NCBI GenBank assembly: GCA_001789695.1 | Contig: MGAI01000006.1 | Span: forward strand, 1 to 60,396 | From: Candidatus Roizmanbacteria bacterium RIFCSPLOWO2_01_FULL_37_16 | Lineage (GTDB): Bacteria > Patescibacteriota > Microgenomatia > UBA1406 > GWC2-37-13 | Length of the DNA stretch: 60,396 bases | Direction of reading: 5' to 3' | Part shown: positions 51,317 through 59,790 of the stretch, one piece after another | How positions within the stretch are numbered: position 1 is the first letter of the stretch | Layout: each line of letters opens with the position of its first letter | Notes under the pieces: model-generated | The model's database searches: none | What the model was told of the DNA's origin: nothing | Seen by the model: the letters and a program-made list of their open reading frames with translations, nothing else | Position numbers and translations under genes: made by a program

Positions 51317-52402
51317 ATGATAGCACTTTATTACTTTCTTCTTTTTATCTTGAGTATCTATTCGTATGCACTTGTTGACCCAAACCTAACTTTAGTTTCG
51401 TCTGATTGGTGGGCGATATTCAGACTAAAGATGGTTGAATTGGGATATTATAGAAGAGATATATCCTGGCTAATTTATTTAGTGATAATCATACTTCTTT
51501 TTGTATTTAATTACTTCTTTATTCAAAAATATAAACATTTAAGCGTAATTAAAATAGCAATTTTTACAGGTTTGATTCTGCTTTTTTCTTATCCATTCCT
51601 CTCGCATGATTTTTTTAACTATATGTTTGATGCCAAGATCGCAACTTTTTACCATCAAAATCCTTATTTTTATAAAGCGCTTGATTTTCCGTCAGATCCT
51701 TGGCTTCGTTTTCTGCAATGGACTCATAGAACTTACCCTTATGGTCCCGTATTTCTTTTAATAACTCTCGCCCCGTCTTTTTTGAGTTTGGGAAAATTTA
51801 TTTTAAGCTTTTTGTTTTTTAAATTAACTTTTGTATTTTTTTATTTTCTGGCGGTTTTTTATTTAAATAAAATTAATAAAAAGTATGCAATAGCTTTAGC
51901 TACCAATCCTTTAGTTATTGTTGAAGGGTTAGTTAATTCTCATAATGATTTTATTGCGGTTTCCTTAGGTATCGTCGGAGTTTATTTTCTCCTAAGGAGT
52001 AGAAGTAAGATATTCAGATTGTTTTTTTTACTATCGGCCGGTATAAAATACATTTCTTTTCCATTGATATTTTTAACTCGAAATAATAAAAAATGGAATA
52101 AAATTATTTTCGCCTGGTTATTTAGTGTGCTAATCTATTTATCATTTAAATCAGAAATTCAACCTTGGTATTTTCTCAATTTATTTATATTTTTACCCTT
52201 ATTTATCCAATCGATTAATCGATTGGACTTATTTTTCTTCGGACTTTTGGTATCTTATTACCCGTATATTAGATTGGGTGGTTGGGATAAAGCTGAAAAA
52301 ATTTCACTCAAACATTGGATAATAGCTATTGCCCTGATCCTTAATGTAGTCTATTTATTAATCCTCAGGATAAAAAAAAGTGAAAAGAAAAACGTTGCCT
52401 GA
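51317..52402 (+). CDS. GT-C mannosyltransferase-like protein (GT87/MptB-like)
   Basis: 361 residues, about ten membrane helices. LSHDFFNYMFDAKIATFYHQ, NPYFY, and TYPYGPVFLL are typical of polyprenyl-phosphate-mannose-dependent alpha-mannosyltransferases, as is the later NSHNDFIAV. Sugar specificity is an inference. Overlaps the next gene by 23 nt. Confidence 0.75.
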   Translation: MIALYYFLLFILSIYSYALVDPNLTLVSSDWWAIFRLKMVELGYYRRDISWLIYLVIIILLFVFNYFFIQKYKHLSVIKIAIFTGLILLFSYPFLSHDFFNYMFDAKIATFYHQNPYFYKALDFPSDPWLRFLQWTHRTYPYGPVFLLITLAPSFLSLGKFILSFLFFKLTFVFFYFLAVFYLNKINKKYAIALATNPLVIVEGLVNSHNDFIAVSLGIVGVYFLLRSRSKIFRLFFLLSAGIKYISFPLIFLTRNNKKWNKIIFAWLFSVLIYLSFKSEIQPWYFLNLFIFLPLFIQSINRLDLFFFGLLVSYYPYIRLGGWDKAEKISLKHWIIAIALILNVVYLLILRIKKSEKKNVA

Positions 52403-54011
52403 AATTATTTTATTCTTAATCATTTTTTTAATTTTTTTTATTAATACAACTTATGTTACTTATCCTGATGAGTTTGTAAATCTTTTAGCGGGTAAATTTA
52501 TCAATTCAGGAAAAATCCCCTACAAAGAATTTTTTGACCACCATCTGCCTTTTGCCTGGTATTTTGCAGCGGTTCTTTTAAAATTTTCATCTGGATCTTA
52601 CCTATTATTTAGATATTTATGGTCGGTTTTTTCATTTATTGTTCTTTTATCGACTGGTTTGTGGATTCGGAAATATTATAGAAGTATTTACTTGTATTAT
52701 CTAATATTTTTTGCTTTTTATCCGCTCGTATCTGTCTACTTTTGGTTGCATTTATTTTTGGCTGATAGCTTGGCGACACTTTTTTTTGTTTTAGTTTTTT
52801 GGATTTTAATTTGTCAGACTTTTGATAAAAAAATAAGTTTTAGAATAATCTTAATTTGTTCACTTTTGACTTTCTTATTAATCTTTTCATCACTTACTTA
52901 TCTTTATTTGGGTTTAGCTCTTTACCTTTGGCAGTTTTATCTTGTAGGTTTTCGTAGTAAAAGGTTTTTAATCCTTTTCGTCATAATTATTTTGCCATAT
53001 TTTTTATATCTGATTTATCTCTTATTTTATAAATCATTAGATGATTTTTACTTAGCAAATATAGAATATAATACCTCGCTTTACATTGATATACCAAACT
53101 ACGTTAGAGGAAGGTTTTTTAATCCGCTAAAATTCGGATTTACTTTGATTTTTAATTTCTGGGAAGGATTTTTACCACGCTTAGCCACAGTAAAAGATTT
53201 AAGTCTTTATTTGCCGATCTCGACAGTTACAGTTTTGGGTAGTTTTATACTTCTAATTTTATTTTTGTTTAGGAATGTTTTAATAGCGGCAATATTTTTC
53301 TTTCTGGTGTCCTTTTCTGCTCCAAGAAGCAATTTGCAGAAAGCAATGTTCGAGACCGACTATCAAACGGGTTTATTTATCATGTTGGGAATTGTTTCAT
53401 CTTTAGTTGCAGTTTATCTTCTTAGAAAATTAGAGATAAAAGATACTTTAACAAATGATATTCGAAGGTTGAGTCAGCTTTTGCTAAGTATTCTTTTACT
53501 TTTTACTTTTGTTTTTCTAGTTAAAAATACCTATGATAAATGGTTTTATCGCTATACGCAAAAAATGCCGTCAATTTATGATAAGGCAGATACAGCCGTT
53601 TTTTTGGATGAAGTTCTTGAAGAGGACGACTATTATTGGATAGGGCCTTATGAGCCACACGAGATTTTTTTTGTTAAAAAAGGGAGACTGTCAGGTAAAT
53701 ATATTTCAGTTATGCCGCAATTTAAAGAAAATGAAAAAATTAAAAGAAGTTTTATCGAACAATTTGAAAGAAACCAACCTAAAATAATTATCTTTAAGTG
53801 GAATACAGGTGTTTTCGGGACGCCGGCTGATCAATTTGCCGATTTTTTTTTAGAATGGCTGAAGGATAAATATACGCGGCTTGATAAAATAAAAGATATT
53901 AAAGTCCTTAAAAGCCCTTCCTCGTTTTATTTGAATACTAACCTTTTTCTTTTAAATAATCATCAAGATGAAATTCTTAGGAGCTTAAGAATAAATAGAT
54001 ATATTCAATAA
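52380..54011 (+). CDS. GT-C-like multipass membrane protein
   Basis: 543 residues, about twelve membrane helices. PDEFVNLLAGKFINSGKIPY and FFDHHLPFAWY correspond to the D-E and H-P loops of GT39-type enzymes; a soluble C-terminal part (~385-543) follows. Convergent with the next gene (7-nt overlap). Confidence 0.75.
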   Translation: MKRKTLPEIILFLIIFLIFFINTTYVTYPDEFVNLLAGKFINSGKIPYKEFFDHHLPFAWYFAAVLLKFSSGSYLLFRYLWSVFSFIVLLSTGLWIRKYYRSIYLYYLIFFAFYPLVSVYFWLHLFLADSLATLFFVLVFWILICQTFDKKISFRIILICSLLTFLLIFSSLTYLYLGLALYLWQFYLVGFRSKRFLILFVIIILPYFLYLIYLLFYKSLDDFYLANIEYNTSLYIDIPNYVRGRFFNPLKFGFTLIFNFWEGFLPRLATVKDLSLYLPISTVTVLGSFILLILFLFRNVLIAAIFFFLVSFSAPRSNLQKAMFETDYQTGLFIMLGIVSSLVAVYLLRKLEIKDTLTNDIRRLSQLLLSILLLFTFVFLVKNTYDKWFYRYTQKMPSIYDKADTAVFLDEVLEEDDYYWIGPYEPHEIFFVKKGRLSGKYISVMPQFKENEKIKRSFIEQFERNQPKIIIFKWNTGVFGTPADQFADFFLEWLKDKYTRLDKIKDIKVLKSPSSFYLNTNLFLLNNHQDEILRSLRINRYIQ

Positions 54012-55444
54012 TTTTTGGATTCCGATTTAAAAAATCTTAACAATAGTAAAAAATAAAAAATCAATAATCCTATTGTTAAAACATTAATAACAAAATCTGT
54101 CGACAGTAATTTCTGAAGATAAAAGAAGTTCGGTGACCACCAATTGTGATACATATTTAAGAAATTAAATAAAGAAATATAAATATAAGTAACTAACAAA
54201 AATTTGTTATTGATGGTTAATAATAAAAGAAAGGGTAGAGTAACGATTAGGTGTCTCTCGTGGATTTTGGTTAAGAATATAAAGGAAGTTAAAGGGATAA
54301 GAAATCCGGCGTAGAAAAAATTTCTTATATAGTTATTTTGGGAACGAATACATAACCTAAATAAAATAAGAAAGCTTATTATTCCTGTAACTAAATACCC
54401 CAATATTTCATAAGAAATATTGAAAATAAACTTGGATGACGCTAGAGTTGTTCGAGAACCAGTCAATAAATACCAAAAGTTGAAGGCGTGATTAGAAGTG
54501 AATGGCAGACCTGAAACCAGAATAATTTTATTCAAGTAAGTTGTTAGTGGAAAAAGAAGGGGATTACCATTCTGATAAAAAGGAAGAAAAAAAAGCCAAA
54601 AAATAATAAACGTGACTAAAGAAACAATAATAAAACTTCTCAAACTGTCATTTCGAAGGAGCGAAGTGACTGAGAAATCTAGCGAAGGAACGTTTGACAT
54701 TCCGAAGCGTAATTTACGCTTACCGCCAGCTGGCGGATCGCTAGATTCCTCCCCTTCGACAAGCTCAGGGTCGGAATGACGAGAGAGATTGGAGAGATGA
54801 AAAAGAACAATTAGGTAAAGAGGAATAAATATAATAATTGTTTGCTTCGATAGAAGACCAAGAGTGAAAAGAATTGCAGAAGTAAGAAATTTTTTCTGAT
54901 AGATAAGAATATAAAATGAAACTAAAAGAAAAAAAAGCGGAATTGAATCAGTTTGACCCCAATAAGCGCTGTTGTAAAAATAAGCGGGATTGAAAAGAAT
55001 AAATAAAGTTATTAGTTTATTAGTTACTTGGTTTTTAACTCTAATTTTATTTAAAAAAAGATAACTAATATACGCGATTCCAATATCAGCAAATATTGCT
55101 GGAAGTTTAAGAAGGTAAGGGTAATAATCAAATTCTTTGAGTAAAAAAATTAAATTAGAAGGGAAAATCGGAAAACGTAAATTTAAAAACCAAGCTATTT
55201 GATAAATCCAATTTTTGATTAGATAAAGAAAAGCAAAAATGAGAATGGTTAAAGGAGGATAATTAGGTGAGGTATGACCGTACAATTTTTCAAAGTTTCT
55301 CTCATAAAGTCCTTGCAAACCTTGATCTACTGCATCTTTGCCCCAAATTATGTGGTTGGATACGTCGCCGCTATAGGTACGAAAGCTTATTGCTATTCTG
55401 AATATTAATCCAGTAAGAAGTAAAACATATATATATTTTTTCAT
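54005..55444 (-). CDS. GT-C glycosyltransferase with an in-frame palindromic insertion
   Basis: About 479 residues from ATG 55444 (MKKYIYVLLL); a longer upstream start would include palindrome-encoded residues. SGDVSNHIIWGKDAVDQGL, NYPPLTIL, AYWGQTDSIPLFF and FLTKIHERH are those of the ALG6/PMT-like GT-C group. Between the membrane helices ending ~LIVLFHLS and beginning ~SLRSFIIVSL lie some 40 polar residues coded by the element at 54647-54780 (HSDPELVEGEE...SLLRND). The frame is kept, so the product could still work. Confidence 0.8.
   Translation of the reverse strand: MKKYIYVLLLTGLIFRIAISFRTYSGDVSNHIIWGKDAVDQGLQGLYERNFEKLYGHTSPNYPPLTILIFAFLYLIKNWIYQIAWFLNLRFPIFPSNLIFLLKEFDYYPYLLKLPAIFADIGIAYISYLFLNKIRVKNQVTNKLITLFILFNPAYFYNSAYWGQTDSIPLFFLLVSFYILIYQKKFLTSAILFTLGLLSKQTIIIFIPLYLIVLFHLSNLSRHSDPELVEGEESSDPPAGGKRKLRFGMSNVPSLDFSVTSLLRNDSLRSFIIVSLVTFIIFWLFFLPFYQNGNPLLFPLTTYLNKIILVSGLPFTSNHAFNFWYLLTGSRTTLASSKFIFNISYEILGYLVTGIISFLILFRLCIRSQNNYIRNFFYAGFLIPLTSFIFLTKIHERHLIVTLPFLLLLTINNKFLLVTYIYISLFNFLNMYHNWWSPNFFYLQKLLSTDFVINVLTIGLLIFYFLLLLRFFKSESKNY
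54647..54780. repeat. Palindromic element inserted in a GT-C gene
   Basis: Starts GTCATTTCGAAGGAGC and ends GGTCGGAATGAC, with an inner CCGCCAGCTGGCGG palindrome. It is much more GC-rich than the gene. No stop is introduced. Confidence 0.8.
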
Positions 55445-55451
55445 CCTTTTT

Positions 55452-55494
55452 ACACCCTCAGGGTGTTTCTCAATGACCAGCACCCTGAGGGTGT
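55452..55494. repeat. Twin GC palindromes at a gene junction
   Basis: ACACCCT-C-AGGGTGT (55452-55466) and CACCCT-G-AGGGTG (55481-55493) are each palindromic and are complementary to each other. They straddle the stop of the upstream GT2 gene and the start of the GT-C gene, and code for the last residues of the GT2 protein. Confidence 0.6.
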
Positions 55495-56312
55495 ATGAAA
55501 TCTAGAAAATAATTTTTTATCAGGTGCAGTTTAGTTTTAATGGGAGCATATTTTAAACCGAAACGAAGTCTATTTATTCTCTGATATTTTTGCTGCAGTT
55601 TTGAGCCGGATCCACCGGTAGATTGGGCATTTTTGTGCCAGATAATGATTGACGGATCATAGAATAACTTAACGCCGGCTTTTTTTGCCCGAACACAAAA
55701 GTCAGCATCCTCAAAATAGAGAAAATAGCTCTCGTCCCAAAAACCTACTTTATCAATTACCAACTTATCAAATAGCATAAGAGCTCCATTTACGAAGTCA
55801 ATCTCTTTAAAATTGTCGTATTGTCCATGATCGATTTCATCGACTCCGACGTGGGGAGTTAATGCATGATCCCAATCAATTTTTCCACCTGTGTACCAGA
55901 TGACTTTTCCTATATCGGATTTTGTATATCTTTCCTTGTGGTATTCAAAACCAGGCGCGTAATAGATTTTTCCGCCGATAATGGAAGATGGATGGTTGAG
56001 GATAGACCTGAAAGCATTAATTGTAAAATCTTCTTTAAAATAAACATCATTATTAATTACGCAAAAGTATTTGTAACCGTCATTGAGAGCATTTTTTAAA
56101 CCAATGTTCACTCCATAGGAATAGCCTTTATTTACTTCAGCGATAATGGTTGATTGCTTAGTCTTTTCTATTTTTTCTTTATTTTTGGATAAATCAACGA
56201 TAAAAAGATGAAAGTTTTTATTGATTTGATCACGAAGACTTCCTAAGAAGTCGGTAAGTACAGTATAATTCTCGTAGATTACCGTAATTAATGCTAGTTT
56301 ATTTTTTGTCAT
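55470..56312 (-). CDS. GT2 glycosyltransferase
   Basis: 280 residues. LITVIYENYTVLTDFLGSL at the N-terminus, INNDVYF (DxD-like), and FEDADFCVRAKKAG in the acceptor part. The start codon ATGAC is formed by the end of the palindromic element at 56308-56371, and the C-terminal HPQGAGH by the palindromes at 55452-55494, so both ends of the gene touch repeats. Confidence 0.85.
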   Translation of the reverse strand: MTKNKLALITVIYENYTVLTDFLGSLRDQINKNFHLFIVDLSKNKEKIEKTKQSTIIAEVNKGYSYGVNIGLKNALNDGYKYFCVINNDVYFKEDFTINAFRSILNHPSSIIGGKIYYAPGFEYHKERYTKSDIGKVIWYTGGKIDWDHALTPHVGVDEIDHGQYDNFKEIDFVNGALMLFDKLVIDKVGFWDESYFLYFEDADFCVRAKKAGVKLFYDPSIIIWHKNAQSTGGSGSKLQQKYQRINRLRFGLKYAPIKTKLHLIKNYFLDFIHPQGAGH

Positions 56313-56371
56313 GCTGAACTAGTTTCAGCATCTGATTTTAGAACCAGATTCCGAAACGAGTTCGGAATGAC
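56308..56371. repeat. 64-bp palindromic element at a start codon
   Basis: From GTCATGCTGAACTAG to GTTCGGAATGAC. Two hairpins: TGCTGAACTAGTTTCAGCA and GATTCCGAAACGAGTTCGGAAT. Identical to the element at 59726-59789. Confidence 0.85.
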
Positions 56372-56383
56372 ACGAAAGTCATT

Positions 56384-58135
56384 ATGAGATCTGTATTTGA
56401 TTATATCAGAAAGCACAAAGTCTTACTTTTAATTATCCTGCCAGCCTTTTTTCTTTATATGCTTCTTATTTTTCCTAGCGGCACGTTTTTTTGTTTTAAG
56501 GAAGCCTGCGGTATAAATTTCTGGGGAGTACATGGACACGATGCCATCTGGCATCTAGCAATTGCTAACGTTTCTTTCAGTAAATTTCCCTTTATCGCTC
56601 CAACTTTTTCAGGTGAAAATCTTTATGGTTATAACTATTTATTGGATTATTTTATTTTTTTACTTACAAAGTTGGGTATTCCATCTATAGTTACATATTT
56701 TAAGTTGTTTCCTATTTTTTGGTTTATTGTTTTTACTTTTCTTCTTGTTATTCTAGGTAGAAAAATAAAAGATACGTTTTTATTTGTTGGTTTATTCCTT
56801 TTTTTAAATTATTTTGCCGGATCGTTTTCTTATTTATTAACACTTATGCACGATAAAACTATAAATGGATCTTCAACTTTGCTTCCTCAACCTGTGATGC
56901 ATATGATGTCGAACTTGCCTTATGCTTTTTCTTTACTTCCGCTTCTAACCATTTTGATTTTGCTGAAGGAAAAAAATCTTAGTCTAAAAAATGTATTAAT
57001 AATGGGTTTATGTATTTTTTTGATTATGGGACTAAAGTTTTACGGGGGAGTGATAAGTGTTTTTATGGTTGTGATTTTTGTCATCCTGAATTCATTTCAG
57101 GATCTATTATCGGAAAATCAGATTCCGAAACAAGTTCGGAATGACAAAGTAAAGGATAGCATAATTAAATTATCTATCATTTCAGGATTTGTCTTTTCGG
57201 GATTATTTCTATTTTATGATCCAATAAGATCGATTAAGACCGGTTCGATTTTCGGTTGGGCGCCATTTTCTTTAGTTCATAAGATTACAGAGGAACCAAA
57301 TCAGTTTTATCTTAGAGATTTGACTGATGCTAGATACTACATCATGGCGCAGGGAAAAATTGGGCCAAGACTGATCGCTATAGAGACAATAAACTTACTT
57401 TTATTTTTGTTTTTTTATCTGGGGACAAGATTTTTTGCTTTTTTGTATATAGCTTTTTTAGCTATAAAAAGAAAGTTAGATAAATTTGATTTAACAATTA
57501 TTTTGACAATTTTCTTTTCAATTTTATTGACTGTGACTTTGGTGCAAAAGGCAGAATGGTGGAACACAATACAGTTTTTCTTCTACACAATTTTTCTTTT
57601 AACTATATATCTCACAAAATGCTTATATTATCTAATAAAATCCAAAAAAATAATTTTCGCTTTATTGGCGACTTTTATAGCTTTAGCTTCAATTCCTACC
57701 TCTTTAGATTTGGTAAGACTTTTTATGGTTGCACCCGGAGCCACATATTTATCAGTTGATGAGATAAGAGCGCTTCAATTTTTAAAAAAACAACCAGACG
57801 GAATTGTTTTAACTTCTCTTTATAATAAAGAGTTGAAGAGTTACCAAAAACCGAATCCTTTATATGCTTATGAAGACACAGCTTATGTTTCTGCTTTTTC
57901 CGGTAAACAAACATATTTTGCCAATATATTACAGCTTAGATTAACCGGGGTAGAATATGAAAAAAGACTTGATCTATTAAAGCAAGCTGATTGTAATCTG
58001 TTGAATAAAGTTGATTATGTCTATGAAATTAGAAGACTAGTAGATAAAGAAAAAATTATGGTTCAATGCAAACCGAAAAAAGCAAAAAAAATATTTGAAA
58101 ATAAATCAATAAATATTTATTCGATGACAAAATAA
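56384..58135 (+). CDS. Multipass membrane protein of the glycan locus
   Basis: 583 residues, about twelve membrane helices. HGHDAIWHLAIANVSFSKFPF and GENLYGYNYLLDYFIFLL suggest a GT-C-like loop with an H-D pair, but I cannot place it in a named family. A palindromic element (57080-57145) is inserted in frame after VFMVVIFVILN, giving SFQDLLSENQIPKQVRND. Convergent with the next gene (19-nt overlap). Confidence 0.7.
   Translation: MRSVFDYIRKHKVLLLIILPAFFLYMLLIFPSGTFFCFKEACGINFWGVHGHDAIWHLAIANVSFSKFPFIAPTFSGENLYGYNYLLDYFIFLLTKLGIPSIVTYFKLFPIFWFIVFTFLLVILGRKIKDTFLFVGLFLFLNYFAGSFSYLLTLMHDKTINGSSTLLPQPVMHMMSNLPYAFSLLPLLTILILLKEKNLSLKNVLIMGLCIFLIMGLKFYGGVISVFMVVIFVILNSFQDLLSENQIPKQVRNDKVKDSIIKLSIISGFVFSGLFLFYDPIRSIKTGSIFGWAPFSLVHKITEEPNQFYLRDLTDARYYIMAQGKIGPRLIAIETINLLLFLFFYLGTRFFAFLYIAFLAIKRKLDKFDLTIILTIFFSILLTVTLVQKAEWWNTIQFFFYTIFLLTIYLTKCLYYLIKSKKIIFALLATFIALASIPTSLDLVRLFMVAPGATYLSVDEIRALQFLKKQPDGIVLTSLYNKELKSYQKPNPLYAYEDTAYVSAFSGKQTYFANILQLRLTGVEYEKRLDLLKQADCNLLNKVDYVYEIRRLVDKEKIMVQCKPKKAKKIFENKSINIYSMTK
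57080..57145. repeat. 66-bp palindromic element inside a coding region
   Basis: GTCATCCTGAATTC at the left and GTTCGGAATGAC at the right; closely similar to the 64-bp intergenic copies. Its length of 66 bp (22 codons) keeps the frame. Confidence 0.85.
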
Positions 58136-59730
58136 GCAGTTTTTTGCGAAAAATCTTGATAAGGAATTCTCAATGCAACTTTTTTATTATTAATATCATT
58201 GAGAATTTCATAGGTTTCATTTTCCAAACACAGATCATGAATAATCGTATTTTTTACGCTTAAATAATCAATTTTGTGGTTACAATTAAAGAAGATTAAA
58301 TTATCATAAGCATAATTTTTACTCTTAAGATTTTTTTGGACTTTATTCATACTTAGATTTTTTTGAAAAAATAAGTAGCTTAATAACATATCTTGTGCTG
58401 ATTGATGGTATATGGTGTAATTTTTGTCGCTTTTGATTAAAAAATTAGACAGTTGTCTTTCGTTTTCTTTGAAAAGTTCTCCAACTGTTATTGGCCTTCT
58501 GAAATAATATCCATAGATAAAATAAGACAGATTGATAAAAAAAATCAAGATAACTGGAGTTATCAGATAAATTTTAAATTTATTACCTTTTAATAACTGA
58601 ATAAAAAAAATAATTCCAAGCGAAATAAGATAGCTAAACCCAAGAGATGATAAAACTCCTCTTATAGAAAAAGAAAGACCATGGGTACTTAGAACTGCCG
58701 GAATCATACCAAGAGGAATAAAACCCAAAATGTAAAAGTCATATCTATTGCTTTTTCTCCCAAGGAAAATAATGCCGATAAAATAAAAAATAATATAAAT
58801 AAAAAGAAATTGACCGGTCACAGCATTGGCATTTATTGCGCTATAGTCTCCACTTTTAAAAAGATAACTTATATCAAAACCTTTACTTAGATTAAGAACT
58901 ACCTCGTCAAAGGCTGAAGTAATTTTATTATCAAAAAATCTACTTACCAAAAGAGGAGCAATACTTGTTCTTCGCTTGAAATCAACAGTTTGCGAAATTT
59001 TTTTAAAATCAAATAAGATTATTTCAGACAAGCGGTTTTTACTGATAGTTGGTTCAATCAAGTTGGCAAGCGTGATTATCGAAATAAAAAAGCAGAGATT
59101 TATAAACGAACTAAAAAAGAATGATCTCCATGATTTTTGTTTGATTAAAAAAAATAATTCTAAGTAAATCAAAAGAAATGGAATGAGAAGTCTTGAACCT
59201 TGGTAAGTAAAAGCTGTGAGAAAAAATAGAATGAGAGCGAGAAATTTTTTTTTCTGAAGGTAAAGCAGAATTCCTCCAAAAAGAAAAACCAGCGCAAGAG
59301 GAATATCAAGGGCAAGTCTGGTAATATGGAATATCCAGGGATTAAAACATAATACAGCTGTAGTTATCAGCGACTTTTTATCATCTCCGGTAATAAACTT
59401 AACAAGTTTAAAGCATATAAATACGATGAGTGCTGATATTAAAAGAAATGGAAGTCGCGCAAAGAATACTGACTTTAAAGGTACAAATAAAAACCAAAGG
59501 GCTGCAAAATATATAGCAATGAGTGGATTGTTGGGACTTATATTTTCAAAAACCAATGGGAATGGTTTGCCAAAAAGGTCTTTACCGGTTCTTGCTATAG
59601 ACCAGCCGGATAATACTATGTCTCTTTCGTCATGGAGGAGGTTAATTTGATCAAGAAAAGGAAGACGGATTAAAATAAATAGAATAAAAAGTAAAAAAAG
59701 AATTCTTTTAGTGTTAAATAATTTTGTCAT
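58117..59730 (-). CDS. GT-C glycosyltransferase (GT39-type)
   Basis: 537 residues, about eleven membrane helices. LLHDERDIVLSGWSIARTGKD (first outer loop with acidic pair) and SPNNPLIAIYFAALW are the family marks. The start codon ATGAC comes from the repeat element at 59726-59789, as in the GT2 gene at 56312. Confidence 0.8.
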   Translation of the reverse strand: MTKLFNTKRILFLLFILFILIRLPFLDQINLLHDERDIVLSGWSIARTGKDLFGKPFPLVFENISPNNPLIAIYFAALWFLFVPLKSVFFARLPFLLISALIVFICFKLVKFITGDDKKSLITTAVLCFNPWIFHITRLALDIPLALVFLFGGILLYLQKKKFLALILFFLTAFTYQGSRLLIPFLLIYLELFFLIKQKSWRSFFFSSFINLCFFISIITLANLIEPTISKNRLSEIILFDFKKISQTVDFKRRTSIAPLLVSRFFDNKITSAFDEVVLNLSKGFDISYLFKSGDYSAINANAVTGQFLFIYIIFYFIGIIFLGRKSNRYDFYILGFIPLGMIPAVLSTHGLSFSIRGVLSSLGFSYLISLGIIFFIQLLKGNKFKIYLITPVILIFFINLSYFIYGYYFRRPITVGELFKENERQLSNFLIKSDKNYTIYHQSAQDMLLSYLFFQKNLSMNKVQKNLKSKNYAYDNLIFFNCNHKIDYLSVKNTIIHDLCLENETYEILNDINNKKVALRIPYQDFSQKTAYFVIE

Positions 59731-59789
59731 GCTGAACTAGTTTCAGCATCTGATTTTAGAACCAGATTCCGAAACGAGTTCGGAATGAC
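59726..59789. repeat. 64-bp palindromic element, identical second copy
   Basis: The same 64 bp as at 56308-56371 by eye, again with its end forming the start codon of a minus-strand glycosyltransferase gene. Confidence 0.85.
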
Positions 59790-59790
59790 G

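Noticed and set aside
45771-59789. CRISPR array from the repeated GTCAT elements
   Set aside because: Copies are kilobases apart, inside or between genes, with no spacer periodicity and no cas genes.
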